NCBI GenBank assembly: GCA_017506865.1 | Contig: JAFCMP010000235.1 | Coordinates: 1 to 64,000 of the forward strand | Length of the DNA stretch: 64,000 nt | Direction of reading: 5' to 3' | Origin: Tribonema minus | Taxonomy: Eukaryota > Sar > Xanthophyceae > Tribonematales > Tribonemataceae | Part shown: positions 1 to 12,244 of the stretch, piece by piece | Position numbering within the stretch: position 1 is the stretch's first letter | Layout of the letters: each line of letters begins with the position of its first letter | Position numbers and translations under genes: made by a program | The notes under the pieces: generated by a model | The model's input: only the letters and a program-made list of their open reading frames with translations | The model's database searches: none | Told to the model about the DNA's origin: nothing

Positions 1-230
1 CCCCCCCCCCCCCCAGCCAGAGAGAGCGCCTGATCGCAAAGCGCAGCACGAGCGCAAGCAGCAAGAACGAGGCCGTCGCTGCGCGCGCGCCGTAGCATAG
101 GCAACCTGTCACCCATGACGGCAGGGCCCGGGTGACGGCCCTGCGTTGTCAATGTCATTGGACATCAAAGTCGACCTACTGGCGCCAGCAGCAGCTGAGC
201 GTTGTGTACCGTGGCGTGGCGCTCACGCAC

Positions 231-327
231 CTGGTCGCTCTGCAGTATGTTGATGCCGTAGCCGAACAGCAGCTGCGCGACCGCGGCGACGACGCCGATC
301 TTGTCCTTGCACTTGACGCGCAGCGTC
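231..327 (-). CDS. ACT-domain exon, formyltetrahydrofolate deformylase (PurU)-like, partial
   Basis: Read on the minus strand, a 97-nt exon lies between a GCAG acceptor (328-330) and a GTGCGTGAG donor (229-230). Its 32 codons begin TLRVKCKDKIGVVAAVAQ and end with the GINILQSDQ segment. The pattern Leu-Cys-Asp-Gly-Ala, then Asn-Ile and Asp-Gln, is that of the N-terminal ACT domain of formyltetrahydrofolate deformylase, which releases formate from 10-formyl-THF. The catalytic formyltransferase-like domain would lie beyond the left edge. I could not find the first exon at higher coordinates. Another ACT-domain protein is possible. The splice sites and frame are seen; the enzyme name is inference from about 30 residues. 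Confidence 0.5.
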
Positions 328-1849
328 CTGCGCGCGCCGCGGCAGGCGGCGGCGGTGCCAAGTTGAAGTTAAAATTGAGGAACATTTGAAGTCGCTGGAT
401 CTCGGGGTGGAAGACTAGGCACGACGCACGAGGTTTTAGGTGGACGACCAGACAGGATGCATCAAATAGTTCGATTTTTTGGGTGGAGGACCAGACAGGA
501 CGCTTTGAATTAAGGGGTAAGGCCATAATTTTCAAGGGACAAGCGATGGGCGCCAGCCGTGCACTTGCCGAATTGAAGTTGAACAAGAAGTAATCTCGAA
601 GCACCAGACAACGGGTTGGAGACCAGATGGGATAGTTTTCATGAGGGACGTGGGTCGGCCATGCCGGGACGAGGGATCACCTGCAAGGGTCGGCGCGCTG
701 CCGCGCATGCGTGTGCATTTGCCATTGAGGCAGATAGCGCATCATGACGGAATTTAGGGCCACTGCATTCGCCGCGAGTGCCAGAAGCGCTGGGCCACTG
801 CATTCGGCGCGAGTGCCAGAAGCGCTGGCGTGAGCGGTGCACACTTTGCACAGGTTCACGAGGCATGATGGACATGCGTGACGATCATGCGGCTGTCGCG
901 TTCGCAATGCTGATACTGTCGGCATGGTGACCATCCGAGGCAGCATTGCAGATTTCAATTTTGCGCATGCTCCAGGTATTGATAACCTTGCGCGAGTATG
1001 TAGTTGGAGGCCTTGGCCCATTCTGAAACCAATCCTGCCTGCGGCGAGTAGGCTGCACGGGCATGACCACACCGCTAATGCGCTCAACACCGCGAAATCA
1101 TGACCATATGCATAATTCAACTTCGGCACCTTAAATACTCTTGCTTGAGTGCACACAAATACTCGCTGTAGAGTAATCAGTGACTAATCACTGTCACTGT
1201 TGGTATTAAGATTCAAGGGACTCATTGCTCAGTGCACGTTGATAGGTGGGCGATGCACACAGCCATGGTGTATGCAGCACACCAGGTAGCGTGGACACTA
1301 TGCTTTCTGGCCACCTTCCAGCGTAGACAGCTGTCCAGTGCTGGGTGAACTGCAGCCAGCTGGCATTTTCAACATGTGCTGCCACGCACGCCAAACCAGC
1401 ACGAGCATGTCACGGGTGGGGTTTCTCGCGGTCAGGTGTCCTAGTAACACATTCATACACGAAGTTGTGGTAGTCATGCCACAATGCACTAGCCAGTGTT
1501 TTCAGCCCAAGGGCGACATGGCCACGAAAAAAATGTGCACGCAACGTGATGTTTGCCGACGCCCGCGGTTGCTTGAAATCATACAAGGTGTGGTTGTCGC
1601 TTACAGTAGCAATTGGTCATGCAGTAGCACTTCGTATTGCGACAACACGCGTGCACTCACGCCAGGTAAGGGTTTGCGGCAGGCAGCGTCGCCAAGGCTT
1701 CCGCTGCGATCGCCGCTGTTGGCTCCGCCGCGACCTTCGCCTTCTTGGCGGCTGGAGACCCTCCATTATTGTTCGCTTCGCTCATGACCCCCACCTCCGC
1801 AAGAGAATCAGCAATGGGATTTACTGAAGGCGAGCTCGGGATGTGCGGT

Positions 1850-2415
1850 CACCTCAACAAGAAGTTCAAGCACTTGAAGTTGCGTCAAGCTTCAACTAAA
1901 GCTCTCCAACGAGACTCCAAGTGACCTGTACTCTTGCCACTCCCCCCAAGAAATCATGAGCGGCACATTACTCTATGAGCGACTCAGTCACTCAGTGCCG
2001 CTGCTTTCACATGTAGAGATGATACTGCATAGGGGGAGCACATGGGGAGCGCTACCTTATATTCTTTTCCTGATGGTCAGTGGTGTGGTATATATAGGAT
2101 GGGCACAACGCAGACAAATTGAATACGGGCATGATGTGCGTGATGTGGTGAGGTGATTACAGGCATGGGCTCCTCAACGCAAAGTTCAAGCTCTTGAAGT
2201 TGTGTCAACTTCCACCGTGCAATGAGCGAATCGACATTCTGTGAGCGATTCAGTCACTCAGTGCCGCTGCTTCAGATGTAGTGATTCTACTGCATAGGGT
2301 ATCACAGGTGGAGCACTGCTTTTCATTCTTGTTTCTGATTGTCAGTGGTGTACACATTGGCATGTTGTGCACAATGCAGGGAAAACTGCCTTACGGACAA
2401 TGCGTAATGTAGGCA
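1850..2415. repeat. Imperfect tandem duplication, about 310-bp unit
   Basis: Copy one starts near 1855 and copy two near 2172. Both contain a CAAGnnnTTGAAGTTG block, the string GATTCAGTCACTCAGTGCCG or a close variant, an ACTGCATAGGG block, and GTCAGTGGTGT. The copies are diverged. No protein can be read through either one. Confidence 0.7.
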
Positions 2416-2740
2416 GCAATCACAGACATGAACATGGCAAGCTGAGCAGGCAGGGCGCCATGCAAGAATGTTCAATGCCACCAGCTTAATGCCACCAGCT
2501 GTAGTCTAGTCTATATATATCTTAGACCTCCTCAAGTATTATTTTATTTTTGAAAAAAATAAAATAATGTTTTGCATGTAAGTTTATCAATGCACAGGAC
2601 TCGCCTGCACGTGCCCGCCACTGCCATTGCATTTTCCAGCTGCGCAATGCCTGAAGCAATTCACGATACCTGCGACTGCAGTGCAGATCCACTGCACGAA
2701 GCGGAGAACCACGCACTGCCGTGGCATGCCAAATACATGT

Positions 2741-2782
2741 ACTTTTTATTAATTCTCGCTCAGGGCGCGAAAAAGCCCAGAT
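2741..2782 (-). repeat. Dispersed LINE-tail element, copy 1
   Basis: This copy contains the string CTCGCTCAGGGCGCGAAAAA followed by GCCCAGAT. On the minus strand it reads GGGCTTTTTCGCGCCC, a short GGGC/GCCC stem-loop. Near-identical copies lie at 29321-29362, 55558-55600 and 56005-56042, with a diverged one near 63272. At 55.6 and 56.0 kb it sits downstream of a LINE open reading frame, so I read it as that element's 3' tail. Confidence 0.7.
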
Positions 2783-3141
2783 ACATGTACCCTTGCGCAG
2801 CACAAATTCACTGCTGTTGCGTAGTGATGTCACTGCCAAGTAGCACGCATTCGCTGACCATCAGATGGGCGTACATCTCGCAGTCAGCTGCCTTCCTAAG
2901 CATTGCCATGCACTAAAAGCTTGTGAGGTTGTCCGTGTGAGCATTGGAGCTGCAGTCAAAAGCGCCATTGCCGACATTCAATGATTGACTAGTGGTACCC
3001 AGATTGTTGCAAGCTGATTTGCAAGGACGTTTCTATGCTCCAAGTAAAAACTGCACATCAGAATTGTATCAAGTTTTGCTTCTGCCGCGAGCAGACACCA
3101 GCATTTAACAATAACCTAACCTTATTCTGGTGACCTCACAG

Positions 3142-3346
3142 GTGGCCCGAACATGGCCACTGGCAGTGCGAAGGCGAGATCGTCCACATTGGCAATGGCA
3201 ATCTCGGCTGCAGCTTGTATGCTCGCATGGACGACCTCAAGAAATATCATGACATGACGACGCTCAGGAAGGCGCCCGATTGCGAGATGTGCGGCCCTCT
3301 GACGGTTAGCGATATTGCCTTGCTACTTGGCAGCTGCAACTACTGA
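3142..3346 (+). CDS. Candidate terminal exon of an unrecognised gene
   Basis: After a CAG acceptor (3139-3141), an open frame of 67 codons runs to TGA at 3344-3346. It begins WPEHGHWQCEGEIVHIGNGN and contains a later CEMC pair. The sequence is compositionally balanced, unlike the low-complexity shadows nearby. Paired Cys and His residues could bind metal, but I do not recognise the family. No upstream exon was found. A possible donor near 3304 would make this an internal exon instead. The kelch gene begins 1.7 kb downstream on the same strand. Confidence 0.4.
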
Positions 3347-5067
3347 TGCAGCACTTGTATTCACACACTTTACACAACTTGAGCCCAGTCCTGCTGTGCC
3401 TAGACATGTGTGTGCTCACTTGTGAGATCGCAAGCATGACGCTCTCATCAAGCTTCTGCTGATTCCTACAAGCAGCTTCGACGGACCCGCATGAAGCTGC
3501 ACGCGTGCTGAGGTCCGCTGCAGCCTTTCTCGTCCCCGGTTTCCGCCCCGCAGCGACGGCGGCAACGGCAGTCGTCGTTTCCGCCGTGCAGCGACGGCGG
3601 CAACGGCATTCTTCGTGCCGTAGTCGCCCTTGTTGCGCGGCGGAAAGTTGAGGACCAGGACGGCTGCAGCGGACCCCTCCACACACGCAACATCGGATGC
3701 AGGCCTGCAGGAGCTGCTTTCAGGTGTCCAGCAGGTGCTCAACGAAAGCAATATGCGCTGCAATGCAGCGGGCGTGTTGTAACGCCGCCGCTGCGCAATC
3801 CCCCCAGGAGTTCAGCTGTAGACATGGAGATGCCGGTTGATAACGCCGCTGCTAGCTGACGAGGAGCCGCTGCGGCACATGCTGACATGTCCTGTGCTCT
3901 GCGTGGGTGATCGCAGTGGCCTGCTCATCCACAAGGCAACATGCAAGCGCTGAGCCAGTGAGACGAATGACATTCCTTCAATAGACAATGATTTGAGACG
4001 CATTGTCTCATCGATTGACGCCAACTGTCGCGGGCGCCACGACATCACAAGCTTTTTTCCTGTGATGTTCTGTTCTCAAAGCCTCGACAATTCTTTGTGA
4101 ACATGTATTCTGAACAGCCGCTGTTCCAGCAGATGTCAAGCATCGCATGGCTTAGCGCACATCACCATCTACAGCGACTTCCTGCATTGAACTGCCTCAG
4201 GGTTAGGGTCCAGCACGTCACATCTCGTAGAAGTTGGCACAGTGCACTCGGTGACATTATGGTGCAGTATTAATGGTCCTGATTACGGCCACGGTTTGAG
4301 GCAGAGTGATAATGCAAATTGTTAGGTGCCATGTGCAAATTTCATGATCATGTTAACGTTAGACTGATACCGCATGACAGCATGAGCGCACCTGACGCCA
4401 TCATGTACCGCCGCAGACATGCGCCGCCATTGCATTATTATCAGCTTGACGATTCTTGCTCACCGCTGGATGTTTGGCAATCACAGCTCACGCTGACACA
4501 CCTCATCACATGATGATGATGAATCCTCACTGTGGAAGAAACATCATCCGCTACATTGTCCAGCTGCCACTAACTTGAATACAATAAGATATCAAGAATC
4601 TGCGGGCCTCCCCCCCCGGGGCCCCTCCACCGCATCTGCCACCGCCTCGCTGGCGAATGCAAATTAACTTCAAGACCTGCCTGGATGAATTAATGAAGTT
4701 TTTTTCATGGATGTGAATGCAACAGCTTTTTTATTTGCAAAAAAAAATGCGACGGATGCAAAACGATTTTGCTGCTGCCGTCCTGACAGCTAGCCACACA
4801 CACCTCGCCACGAGTCAAGAGATTGACTGAAAGCGAGGCTAAGCACACCAGCGTCACTGCGGCTCAACAGCATCCGGAGGCGCCATACGAGATTTGGCAA
4901 TCCTGGAGAGCGCGGGAAGCGAGGGTCTCCAAGGACAAGCACAGTAGACCAGCAAGTCAAGTGGTCAGCCGACATTGAGCTGCTGTTCATCACCTTGCAG
5001 CAGCAGCAGCAGCAGCAGTGGCGTCGGCGATAGCAGCTCTAGCGCGAGGGAGGCCGCGCGCAAGTGC
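3347..5067. other. Intergenic region upstream of the kelch gene
   Basis: No gene was resolved. A 39-bp unit rich in CGGCGGCAACGGCA is repeated twice at about 3540-3616. An A-rich stretch lies at 4700-4750. The sequence just upstream of the kelch gene has an in-frame TAG at 4945-4947 and no ATG between that and 5068. Confidence 0.4.
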
Positions 5068-8000
5068 ATGGGGAACCAGTCCGCCACATCGCTGTGCAGT
5101 GACGACAGCCGCAGCATGGGGCTGAGCAGGAAGCGGCCCGCTCATGTGGCCTGGGAGGACACCCTGGGGCGCTGGGTCTGTCTGCAGACCTCGGGGCAGG
5201 GACCGTCGCCTCGCAGCGGGCACGATGTGGTCGTTATTGGTCGCAAAGCGTATTTATTTGGAGGCTGCGGAGGCGAGAGCAACGACCAGATAGCGTGCCT
5301 AAACGACGTGTACACCTTCGACCTGGACACGCATCAGTGGAACGCCGTCGCCGTCAATGGGGAGCCGCCTCTCCCGCGTGCGAGCTTCGGCATGTGCGCT
5401 CGCCCAAGCCCCCACAGGTAAGAGCCGTACAATACGTGAAAGCAAAGCAGGTGTTTTGCATCGCACTGTGACGCACACAAAGGGCAGATGTTAGCTTGCG
5501 GCTCTCGTCAGCACGCCAGTTCAGCTCGTGCTTGCGAGGCGCAGGTCGACAGGGTTGCAGCAGTTTCGAAACTGAAACATGTGCAACGCGAATGAAACTG
5601 CTCCGGACACGATCCGCTACGCGCTCTCCGCGTGTGGCGGCTACCGTAACAGCAGCACTTGATGTTTGCTGGTTTGCACAACACCGCATTCCGTTGATTG
5701 CAGCACACACATCTGCAAATTCATACACACTAGAACCGTACGCTACGCGGCACTTTCAACATATGCCGATAAACAGCGACGACGCAGCTTGACAGCGCGA
5801 GTGTGGCTAGCGCTGAGCAATTTTTGTAGCCCAAGCAAGCAGACACATGGCACAGCAGTCAAGCTTGCCTGGGGCTTTCCTGTGCATGAAGGTGCGCTGA
5901 GTCAGTACTTCAATTGGCTTCAACGCCGGATTGGGCGCTGCCCAGTGACAAGCAGACCCAGAGGTAAATAGCGCACATGTGCAGCAGCGCTCGCGCCGCC
6001 GGCTTCCGCGCAGCGCAGCCGCCCTAAGCCAAGACGCGAAACCTCAATTTAGATTTCAGTCTACCCATAAACAGAGTGCTGCTGTTGCGTCACCACAGGC
6101 AGCACCCGCCTGCAGGCAGCGCAGTAGCAGGTGCAGCAGCGCGCACAGACCTTGCCGTTGGCTGCAACGCTCGGTTGCTCAGTTAGCTCAAGTGCTCACG
6201 CACCCCGCATGGGGCAGCGGCGGCGCGCGCTGTCGCCTGCGAGGCAGCTGGGTGACAGCAGTGCTCAGGGCAAACACACGGCGCGCCGCGAGGGATGCGC
6301 GCACTGCAAGAGCACCACGAATGGCTTTCGTCAAACTTATTGTTGGTAGTTTGCGTCGTAAATCGAACGCCGTACGTAGCGCAGCCTTGGCGCAGCACGT
6401 GGAGTGCGCTTCTTGCCTTTGCCGCCGCCGCGCGCTGCTCCCGCCGCCGCCGCCAATGCCCGCCCGCGGCGCCCGTGTGCCCACGATGCAATTTTAGTTG
6501 TTGTGTTTTGTGCATGTGCCGCACTTCACCTTGCTCTATACCGTACGCGCCGCATCACAACGTGTGCGCTTGCAGGTCCATCGTCGACGCCGGCGGCACA
6601 GGCATGGAGATGGACAGCCTGCGCGCTGCTGCAGCCATTAGCCACGAGTCAAACAGTGCCACCATTACATATTTTTGTGATCCGTGCATTGGCCGCCGCA
6701 CTTCATCCTGGTCTACGTGTCGCGTGCCGCACTTCACCTTGCTCTACCGCACGCATCGCGCCGTGCGCTCACTCGCAGGTCCATCGTGGTCGCCGGCGGC
6801 ACGGGCGTGGAGATGGACAGCCTGCGCGCGGACATCGTAGAGTTCGACACGCGCACGCGCGCGTGGCGCAGGGTCGTGACGGACTCCGAGGAGACGCCGT
6901 GCAGGTTCTACGGGCAGAGCCTGTGCACGTACGGTGAGTCAAATCGTGTCGTAGTCTCGGGCATACGTGTACGCACGTGCGTACCTGCCACGACAGAAAT
7001 CATCAATGTTCGCATATTTTTAGGAATCTGGCCAGACGCTGTGCAAGTTCTACGGGCAGAGCCTGTGCACGTACGGTGAGCGCGCGCGCGTGAGTGAGAC
7101 GAGTCAAGTCGAGTCATAGTCTTGGGCTTGTGCGCATGGGCGTGCGTCGGCAGATCTGCCGGGGCAGCAAGGATCAGAACTCACCTCTTTTGAGAGGAGG
7201 CGTCATGCAGGTGCTATCGCCAGACGGCAAGTTGAGCGCTGCAACTCAAATCGTCGCCTCCACTTCAACCTGCACAATTTCAAGCTTCAGGTGCTGACCC
7301 CCCCCCCCTTCCCCCCCCCCTGCCGGGCAGGCGAGTCGCTGCTGGCTCCACGGGCATGCACTACACGAACGACCTGTACGAGTACAACCCTAGCCGTAGC
7401 TCTATCCCAGGCAAAGCTCAAGTGCTAACCTACTGAAACGAACCCCCCCCCCCCCCCCCCCTCCCCCTCCCCCCCCCGCCCCGCAGGCGAGTCGCTGCTG
7501 CTCTTCGGCGGCTCCACGGGCATGCACTACACGAACGACCTGTACGAGTACAACACGACAACGCAGCGCTGGCGCAAGCTCACCACCACGGGCCGCAAGC
7601 CGACGCCGCGCTACAAGCACCAGGTGTGTCACCGCGCGCCGCGCCTGCACTTCAAGTTGAAATGCTTTGGAATACCATGCCGCCCGAGTGTGACGGCAGC
7701 TTGTGTGGCAATGCTGCATGTGCCAGGTGGGCTCAGAGGTGGTTTGTTCATTTCTGTGGATCCGGCAATGCCGGACGTGCCAGTTAGGGCAACGAGGTAG
7801 TCTTGGCCCCCGTGTTGATGTGTTGATGATTCCCTGACGAGAATGTCGGACGTGTCATGTAGGAGAAACAGTGTTCTCCCCTAATGGTGTTCTCCCCTGT
7901 TGATGTATCACACCCTCCGAACCCCTCGCCCTTTTTTTTTTTTAGCCCCTGCAGTCACGAGGCACAATTGTGTACGTAGGGCCGACAGTCGAAACGATGG

Positions 8001-9602
8001 TTTGCTGCACTGAGCTGATAGCAGAAGGTCAGCAGTTCTCCCTCCGGTCCATCCAATGGATCACAGCTCTGACCCTGACTCTTTGCAGGCTGTCGTCGTG
8101 GGTGCGTCTATGCACCTATTATAGGTAAGGGTTGCAGTTCCCATTTCTGACGCTGGTCTATCCCATGCGTTGCGCCTCTCACCCTGACTGTAACTCTGAA
8201 TCTGACCCCCTGCAGGCTGTCATCGTCGGCGCCTCCATGTACGTGATCGGCGGCGGCTGCTTCAAGCCCGAGCAGTCGACGATAGACGTGCACCGCCTAG
8301 ACCTCGCGACGCTCGCGTGGGACGAGGTCGCCACTTCCGGTGAGACATCAACAATTGCCCTTTGTACATTCTCACAGATATGTATGTGTACTCAAATGTG
8401 CGCTTTCATCTTTGAAGTGTATACATTGTGTATGGTCAGGTACAGATGTGTGCATCGTCAGGTACAGTCAACGTGCCGTCGTACGGCAGTTGCGCAGCGC
8501 GATTGGCGGCAGACGTGCGCGTTGGGTTAGGGTTAGGGTTAGGGTTAGGGTTAGTGCGTGCCCATCGTGCGCAGTGAGCTCCGCGATGTCGGCAGGGCAG
8601 AACCCGTGCGCTTTGCGCCACTCGCGAGTACCTGACAGCTTTCACGGTGTTGAGGGCTTGCTGAACTGGGCAGGGCTCTGCTGAGCAGGCCTGCCAATAT
8701 ACCTACCTACCGTTGTTGTCGGTCACCGCAAACTGAATCGGACAAGATTTCTGACGAGCAGGCCTGCCTGCTGCGGAAACTGTGAGTCAAGGCGCAAGAC
8801 ACCATCGACTAGCTTGGTCATGACCATGTCCGGACTGCCCATATTTACCTCTCTGATATTTGGTCAACGCAAACGCGCCGCCCTCACATCCCCCCCCTCC
8901 CCGCCGACTTCAACTTCAACCTCCGCAGGCGACGTCCCCAAGTCGCGCGTCGCGCACTCGTGCTGCTACGACGCCGGCACCGGCACCATCTTCCTGTGGG
9001 GCGGCTTCACGAGTGAGCTCAGCCGCCTCCAGGACTTCTATACGCTGCACTGCGAGACCGCCACGTGGCGCGCCGTGACGCCGGGCAAGGCGCCGCCGCC
9101 GCTGCCGCCGACGCACGCGCCCGCCGCCGAGGGCGCGGCGATGGGCGGCGCCGCCGTCGCCGCCGGCCCGCCCGCCGGCCCCGCGGCGGCGGCGGAAGCG
9201 CCGCCGCCAGCCGCCGAGGCCCCGGAGGCAGCGGCGCTGGCGCCGGCGGTGGTGTCGGGGGTGGTGCCCGCGGCCGCGGCGGCGGCGGCGGCGGCGGCGC
9301 TGCCGCCGGCGCGCGCCTTCCACGCGGCGTGCTTCTTCGAGGACGCGCTGTACGTGTTCAGCGGCGCAAACGGCGACGTGCGCTACAGCGACGTGTGGCG
9401 CTACCAGGCGTGCGCGTCGCCGCCGAGCCTCGGCGTCCTTGCGGCGCGGCTCGTGCGCGCGGCGGCGGCGGCGGAGGGCGGCGGCGACGCAGACGCGGCC
9501 GCGGCGGCGGCGGCGGCAGCGCGCCACAAGCGCCACCTGCCGAGCGAGGTCGCCGACGCCGTGCTCCACTTCAACCAGCACGCGATGGGGCTTGCCACGT
9601 GA
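5068..9602 (+). CDS. Kelch-repeat beta-propeller protein (five exons)
   Basis: Exons: 5068-5417, 6779-6933, 7487-7623, 8216-8339 and 8929-9602 (TGA 9600-9602). All four junctions keep phase (2, 1, 0, 1), giving 479 residues. Successive kelch blades show the G-G doublet followed by Tyr and Trp, for example KAYLFGGCGG with LDTHQW, SIVVAGGTG with RTRAWR, LLLFGGSTG with TTTQRW, MYVIGGGC with LATLAW, and IFLWGGF with ETATWR. A long Ala/Pro-rich insert splits the last blades. The C-terminus has a GANGDVRYSDVW motif and a LPSEVADAVLHF helix. Kelch propellers are protein-binding scaffolds; the partner is unknown. The start could be ATG 5068 or ATG 5116, which has the better context. All four introns carry partial copies of neighbouring exons. 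Confidence 0.9.
6515..6666 (+). repeat. Exon echo: copy of kelch exon 2 start with its acceptor
   Basis: Sequence from about 6517 to 6630 repeats the end of intron 1 and the first 50 or so nt of exon 2 (real exon at 6779). The copy keeps the GCAG acceptor (6572-6575) and the ATGGAGATGGACAGCCTGCG block. It then runs into a copy of a dispersed repeat (6625-6666) that contains GCCACGAGTCAAACAGTGCC. Confidence 0.85.
7038..7078 (+). repeat. Exon echo: copy of kelch exon 2 end with its donor
   Basis: The last 35-40 nt of exon 2 and its GTGAG donor recur about 145 nt downstream of the real donor at 6934. The shared core is TTCTACGGGCAGAGCCTGTG followed by CACGTACGGTGAG. The copy lies in intron 2. 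Confidence 0.9.
7328..7388 (+). repeat. Exon echo: copy of kelch exon 3 start with its acceptor
   Basis: A GCAG acceptor (7327-7330) is followed by a copy of the first 58 nt or so of exon 3 (real start 7487), with about 10 nt deleted after GAGTCGCTGCTG. Both the copy and the real exon are preceded by a run of C residues. Confidence 0.9.
8089..8116 (+). repeat. Exon echo: short copy of kelch exon 4 start
   Basis: TTTGCAGGCTGTCGTCGTGG with GTGCGTCTATG matches the acceptor and first codons of exon 4, whose real start is 8216. The flanking CTCTGACCCTGA sequence is duplicated as well. Confidence 0.75.
8526..8556 (+). repeat. Internal telomeric repeat, five TTAGGG units
   Basis: Perfect GGGTTA repeats lie within kelch intron 4. 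They are far from any chromosome end visible in the window. Confidence 0.95.
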
Positions 9603-12244
9603 GCGCGCACATGCCGCCGCCGCTGCCGTCGCCGCCGCCACCGCTGGCCTCCACCGCGGCGGCGGCGCGCTGCTGCGGCGGCTGTGCGGCGTGACGAGGC
9701 GCTCCGTGAGCTGATGCGCCGCGCCCGCGTGTGCAGCACAGCCTTCTCCTTCCGTTTGACATTGTTTCCCGCCCTTCCCCGCCGGTACCGCGTCTTGGCC
9801 CGCCCCCCTGCCGCCCCACGCATGCTTCTGTGAGATGCGGGGGCGGGGGCAGCGGCGGCGGGGAGGGGCGGCGATTTTGTGGTGTGTCGTGTGTGTGCGC
9901 CGTGTTCGGTGGTCAAGACCGCAACTTCCTGTGCGAGTGCAGCAGCGGATGCCGCCGGCGTTGCCCCCCATGGCAACGCAGCAGCAGAGGTCAAACCGAA
10001 ATCGTCCGCAGAGCCAGTAGCGGCACTGCTGCGGTCAGCGGCGTCAATGTCGGAAGTCTTTGTTCTGGCGCCATCGGCTGCTGCAGCGTGCCGATGGCGG
10101 CACTGGTCATCGTGCCCGCCGCCGCCGCTGCTGCTGCAGTCAGTGATGGTACGTGCAGGCGTGTCGTCTGCTGCGGCAGCGGCGGCAGCGCGGGGCGATG
10201 GCCGCTGTCCCTCCCTCCAGAGGAAGAGCGCCCCCTTCCGGTTTTCGAGGAAGGGGGTCGCTGAGTGCGGTGGCAGCGCTCCACAAGCACTGTGTGTGTG
10301 CGAGAGCGGGGCGTGTCTGATGACTGCCGTGCCGTTTTTTTCTCGTGTCTGTTGCAAGAGGTCGTTGGAGCATTGTCGAGCACCGTTGTCGGGAGCGCAT
10401 TTGAGTTGTTTGTAGTGAGTTCTCTTCGCTCTCTCTCTCTCTCTCTCTTTGCCGTCACACACGGGGGCCCCTCCCCCATAGATGAGCGCTGCTGCAGTAC
10501 CCGCAGCAGTGCTCCGCAGCATCCCCGGCCGGCGCCCCCCTCCCCCCCCCCCAAACCCCCCACCCTGGGTACGCTCGCTCCTCTCAGAGGGCAATTGTGT
10601 TTGTGTGTCACGGGGGGGAGGGGGGGCGTTGGGCGGCGCTGCGGGACGCTATACGTCCGTGCTGCGTCACGCGGATTGCCGTAGATTGTGCGTCCCAAGG
10701 CTCAATATATTGCAGCCACGATCGTCTGTGCGTCCGTGTGGAGGTGGCAGTAGACTGGCTGCGTTGCGGTCTGAAGTGTTCAAAGCTGCATGCACGGCGC
10801 GCCGGGCTTGCGTCGCCGGTGCCTTGCAAATACACGTTGTGTGGCGATTCTGTGCTTGTTAGCGCGTTATGCTCTTGCTTTTGGTGCAAGTTCGCTGGGC
10901 CATCTTTGACCTGATTCGGCGTGTCTCTGCTGATGCGCTTGTGCAGTAGCATACGGGCGGTCACTGCCTGGGCGCCTTTTGCAACATGCATAAACTCAAC
11001 CACCTTTAGACTTAGAGTGTTTTGTCTTCACCTCAACATGTTGTGTCCCACACTGTGCCGCCTTGCTGAGAGATCTTGCTAGTTGACCATTGGTCAAGAG
11101 ACTTTGAACACTGGGACAGTACTGAGGTTCAACCGTTGGCACCGTGCATGCGCGCTTTCGCATGGAGCCTTGCAATTGCGTGGGCCATCTTGCATCACAT
11201 GTTCGCTAGCGCGCACCAGCAAGCAAGCAGACGCACTCGCTGATACCCATGGTGACCCACCATATAAGTGCTTCTGTTGCAAGCCTGCACACTTGTACGC
11301 GTAGAAAACTCATCAACATAATGTGATATCGTGTGGCCGTTGCAAAATCATTTGCATCCATCCAGTGCTTCCGCAGCTTGCACACTCTTTATTGCCACTC
11401 CAGCAAGTGAGCTCAACACCGGCGTGCATGTATTCATAAAAGCATGTCGGTGTATGAAATCAACAACCGGCAGAGTGTCTGTCAATGGCGTGTGCAGCTT
11501 CCGCGCTTATGGCTGAGTCTTGAGATGACCCCTAGGGGCGCTGGACGCACACCAGCGCCGTGCCCCTCACAGCGTTGAGAGAATGCGCAATGCTGCAGTG
11601 CACCGCAAGTTTTACTGCTGCTTGAGGAACATGGTGTATCGCACTCACGGAGTCGACTCAGGCGCTTAACGTCTCGCTTGAGCCAGTGGGATCAGCCCCC
11701 CGTTCGTGATTGATGCCATTCACCCCCATGCGCGCGCGCTGCGGGGGGGGGGACTAGACTGCTGTCAGTGCCTAGTCATCGCGGTGGCGTTGCTGAGCGC
11801 TGCAACACGCCTCGCCTCTCTGCATTTATCCGTTGGCTGGAGCCTATGTGGCACAGGCATGTGGCCGCAGCAAGCTGTCATCGCGGCCCGCAAACCGCGC
11901 CGCCTGCGCTGCCGCGCTAGCCAGGGGCTGCGCTGGCTGCGGTAGCGTCCAGCTGTCTCGCAAGTGCTGCCACACACAGACGCCGCTGCAGCGGCGCGCG
12001 CCGCCAGTGCGTATTCAGCAGCGGCGGCGCTGGCTCCAGGCGACACGCCGCTCGGCGCAGCCGCTGCGCGGACGCCGCGATGGCAGGGAGAGTCACCGGC
12101 GGCAGTGTCGGCCGTGCAACTTCAACGCGGGTCGCCACTCGAGTTGCCGTGAGCACGAGGCAGATCAGCTTGACCAGCCCGGTAGGTGTGGACGCAGAGG
12201 CCGTGGCGCTCGTGTATGGCGGGGCGTTCACGTATCATCAGCGC
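9603..12244. other. Convergent intergenic region, no gene resolved
   Basis: This lies between the stop of the kelch gene (+) and the stop of the long minus-strand gene. It is rich in CGG/CCG triplets and C runs, with a (CT)n tract at about 10429-10449. Long open frames on both strands here reflect base composition and have no consistent codon bias. Confidence 0.5.

Larger units (their letters stand above)
328..3141. other. Intergenic or intronic sequence with no resolved gene
   Basis: No open frame here has both convincing splice sites and the high third-position GC of the real exons. It contains a 33-34 bp unit repeated twice (about 760-826), a tandem duplication of about 300 bp (1850-2415), and a copy of a dispersed LINE-tail element (2741-2782). 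The 5' exon of the deformylase-like gene may be hidden here. Confidence 0.4.

Noticed and set aside
4975..5067. TTG start for the kelch protein
   Set aside because: Nuclear eukaryotic genes rarely start at TTG. In-frame ATGs at 5068 and 5116 precede the first kelch repeat.
8526..8556. True chromosome end
   Set aside because: The TTAGGG arrays are short, occur in both orientations throughout the window and lie inside genes.
8916..10594. Long minus-strand open frames of 351 and 397 codons
   Set aside because: They overlap kelch exon 5 or CGG-rich spacer, consist of Arg/Ala/Gly low complexity, and lack the codon pattern seen on the real coding strand.
11765..12231. Minus-strand Ala/Arg-rich frames downstream of 12245
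   Set aside because: They lie past the in-frame TGA of the terminal exon and have weak codon bias.
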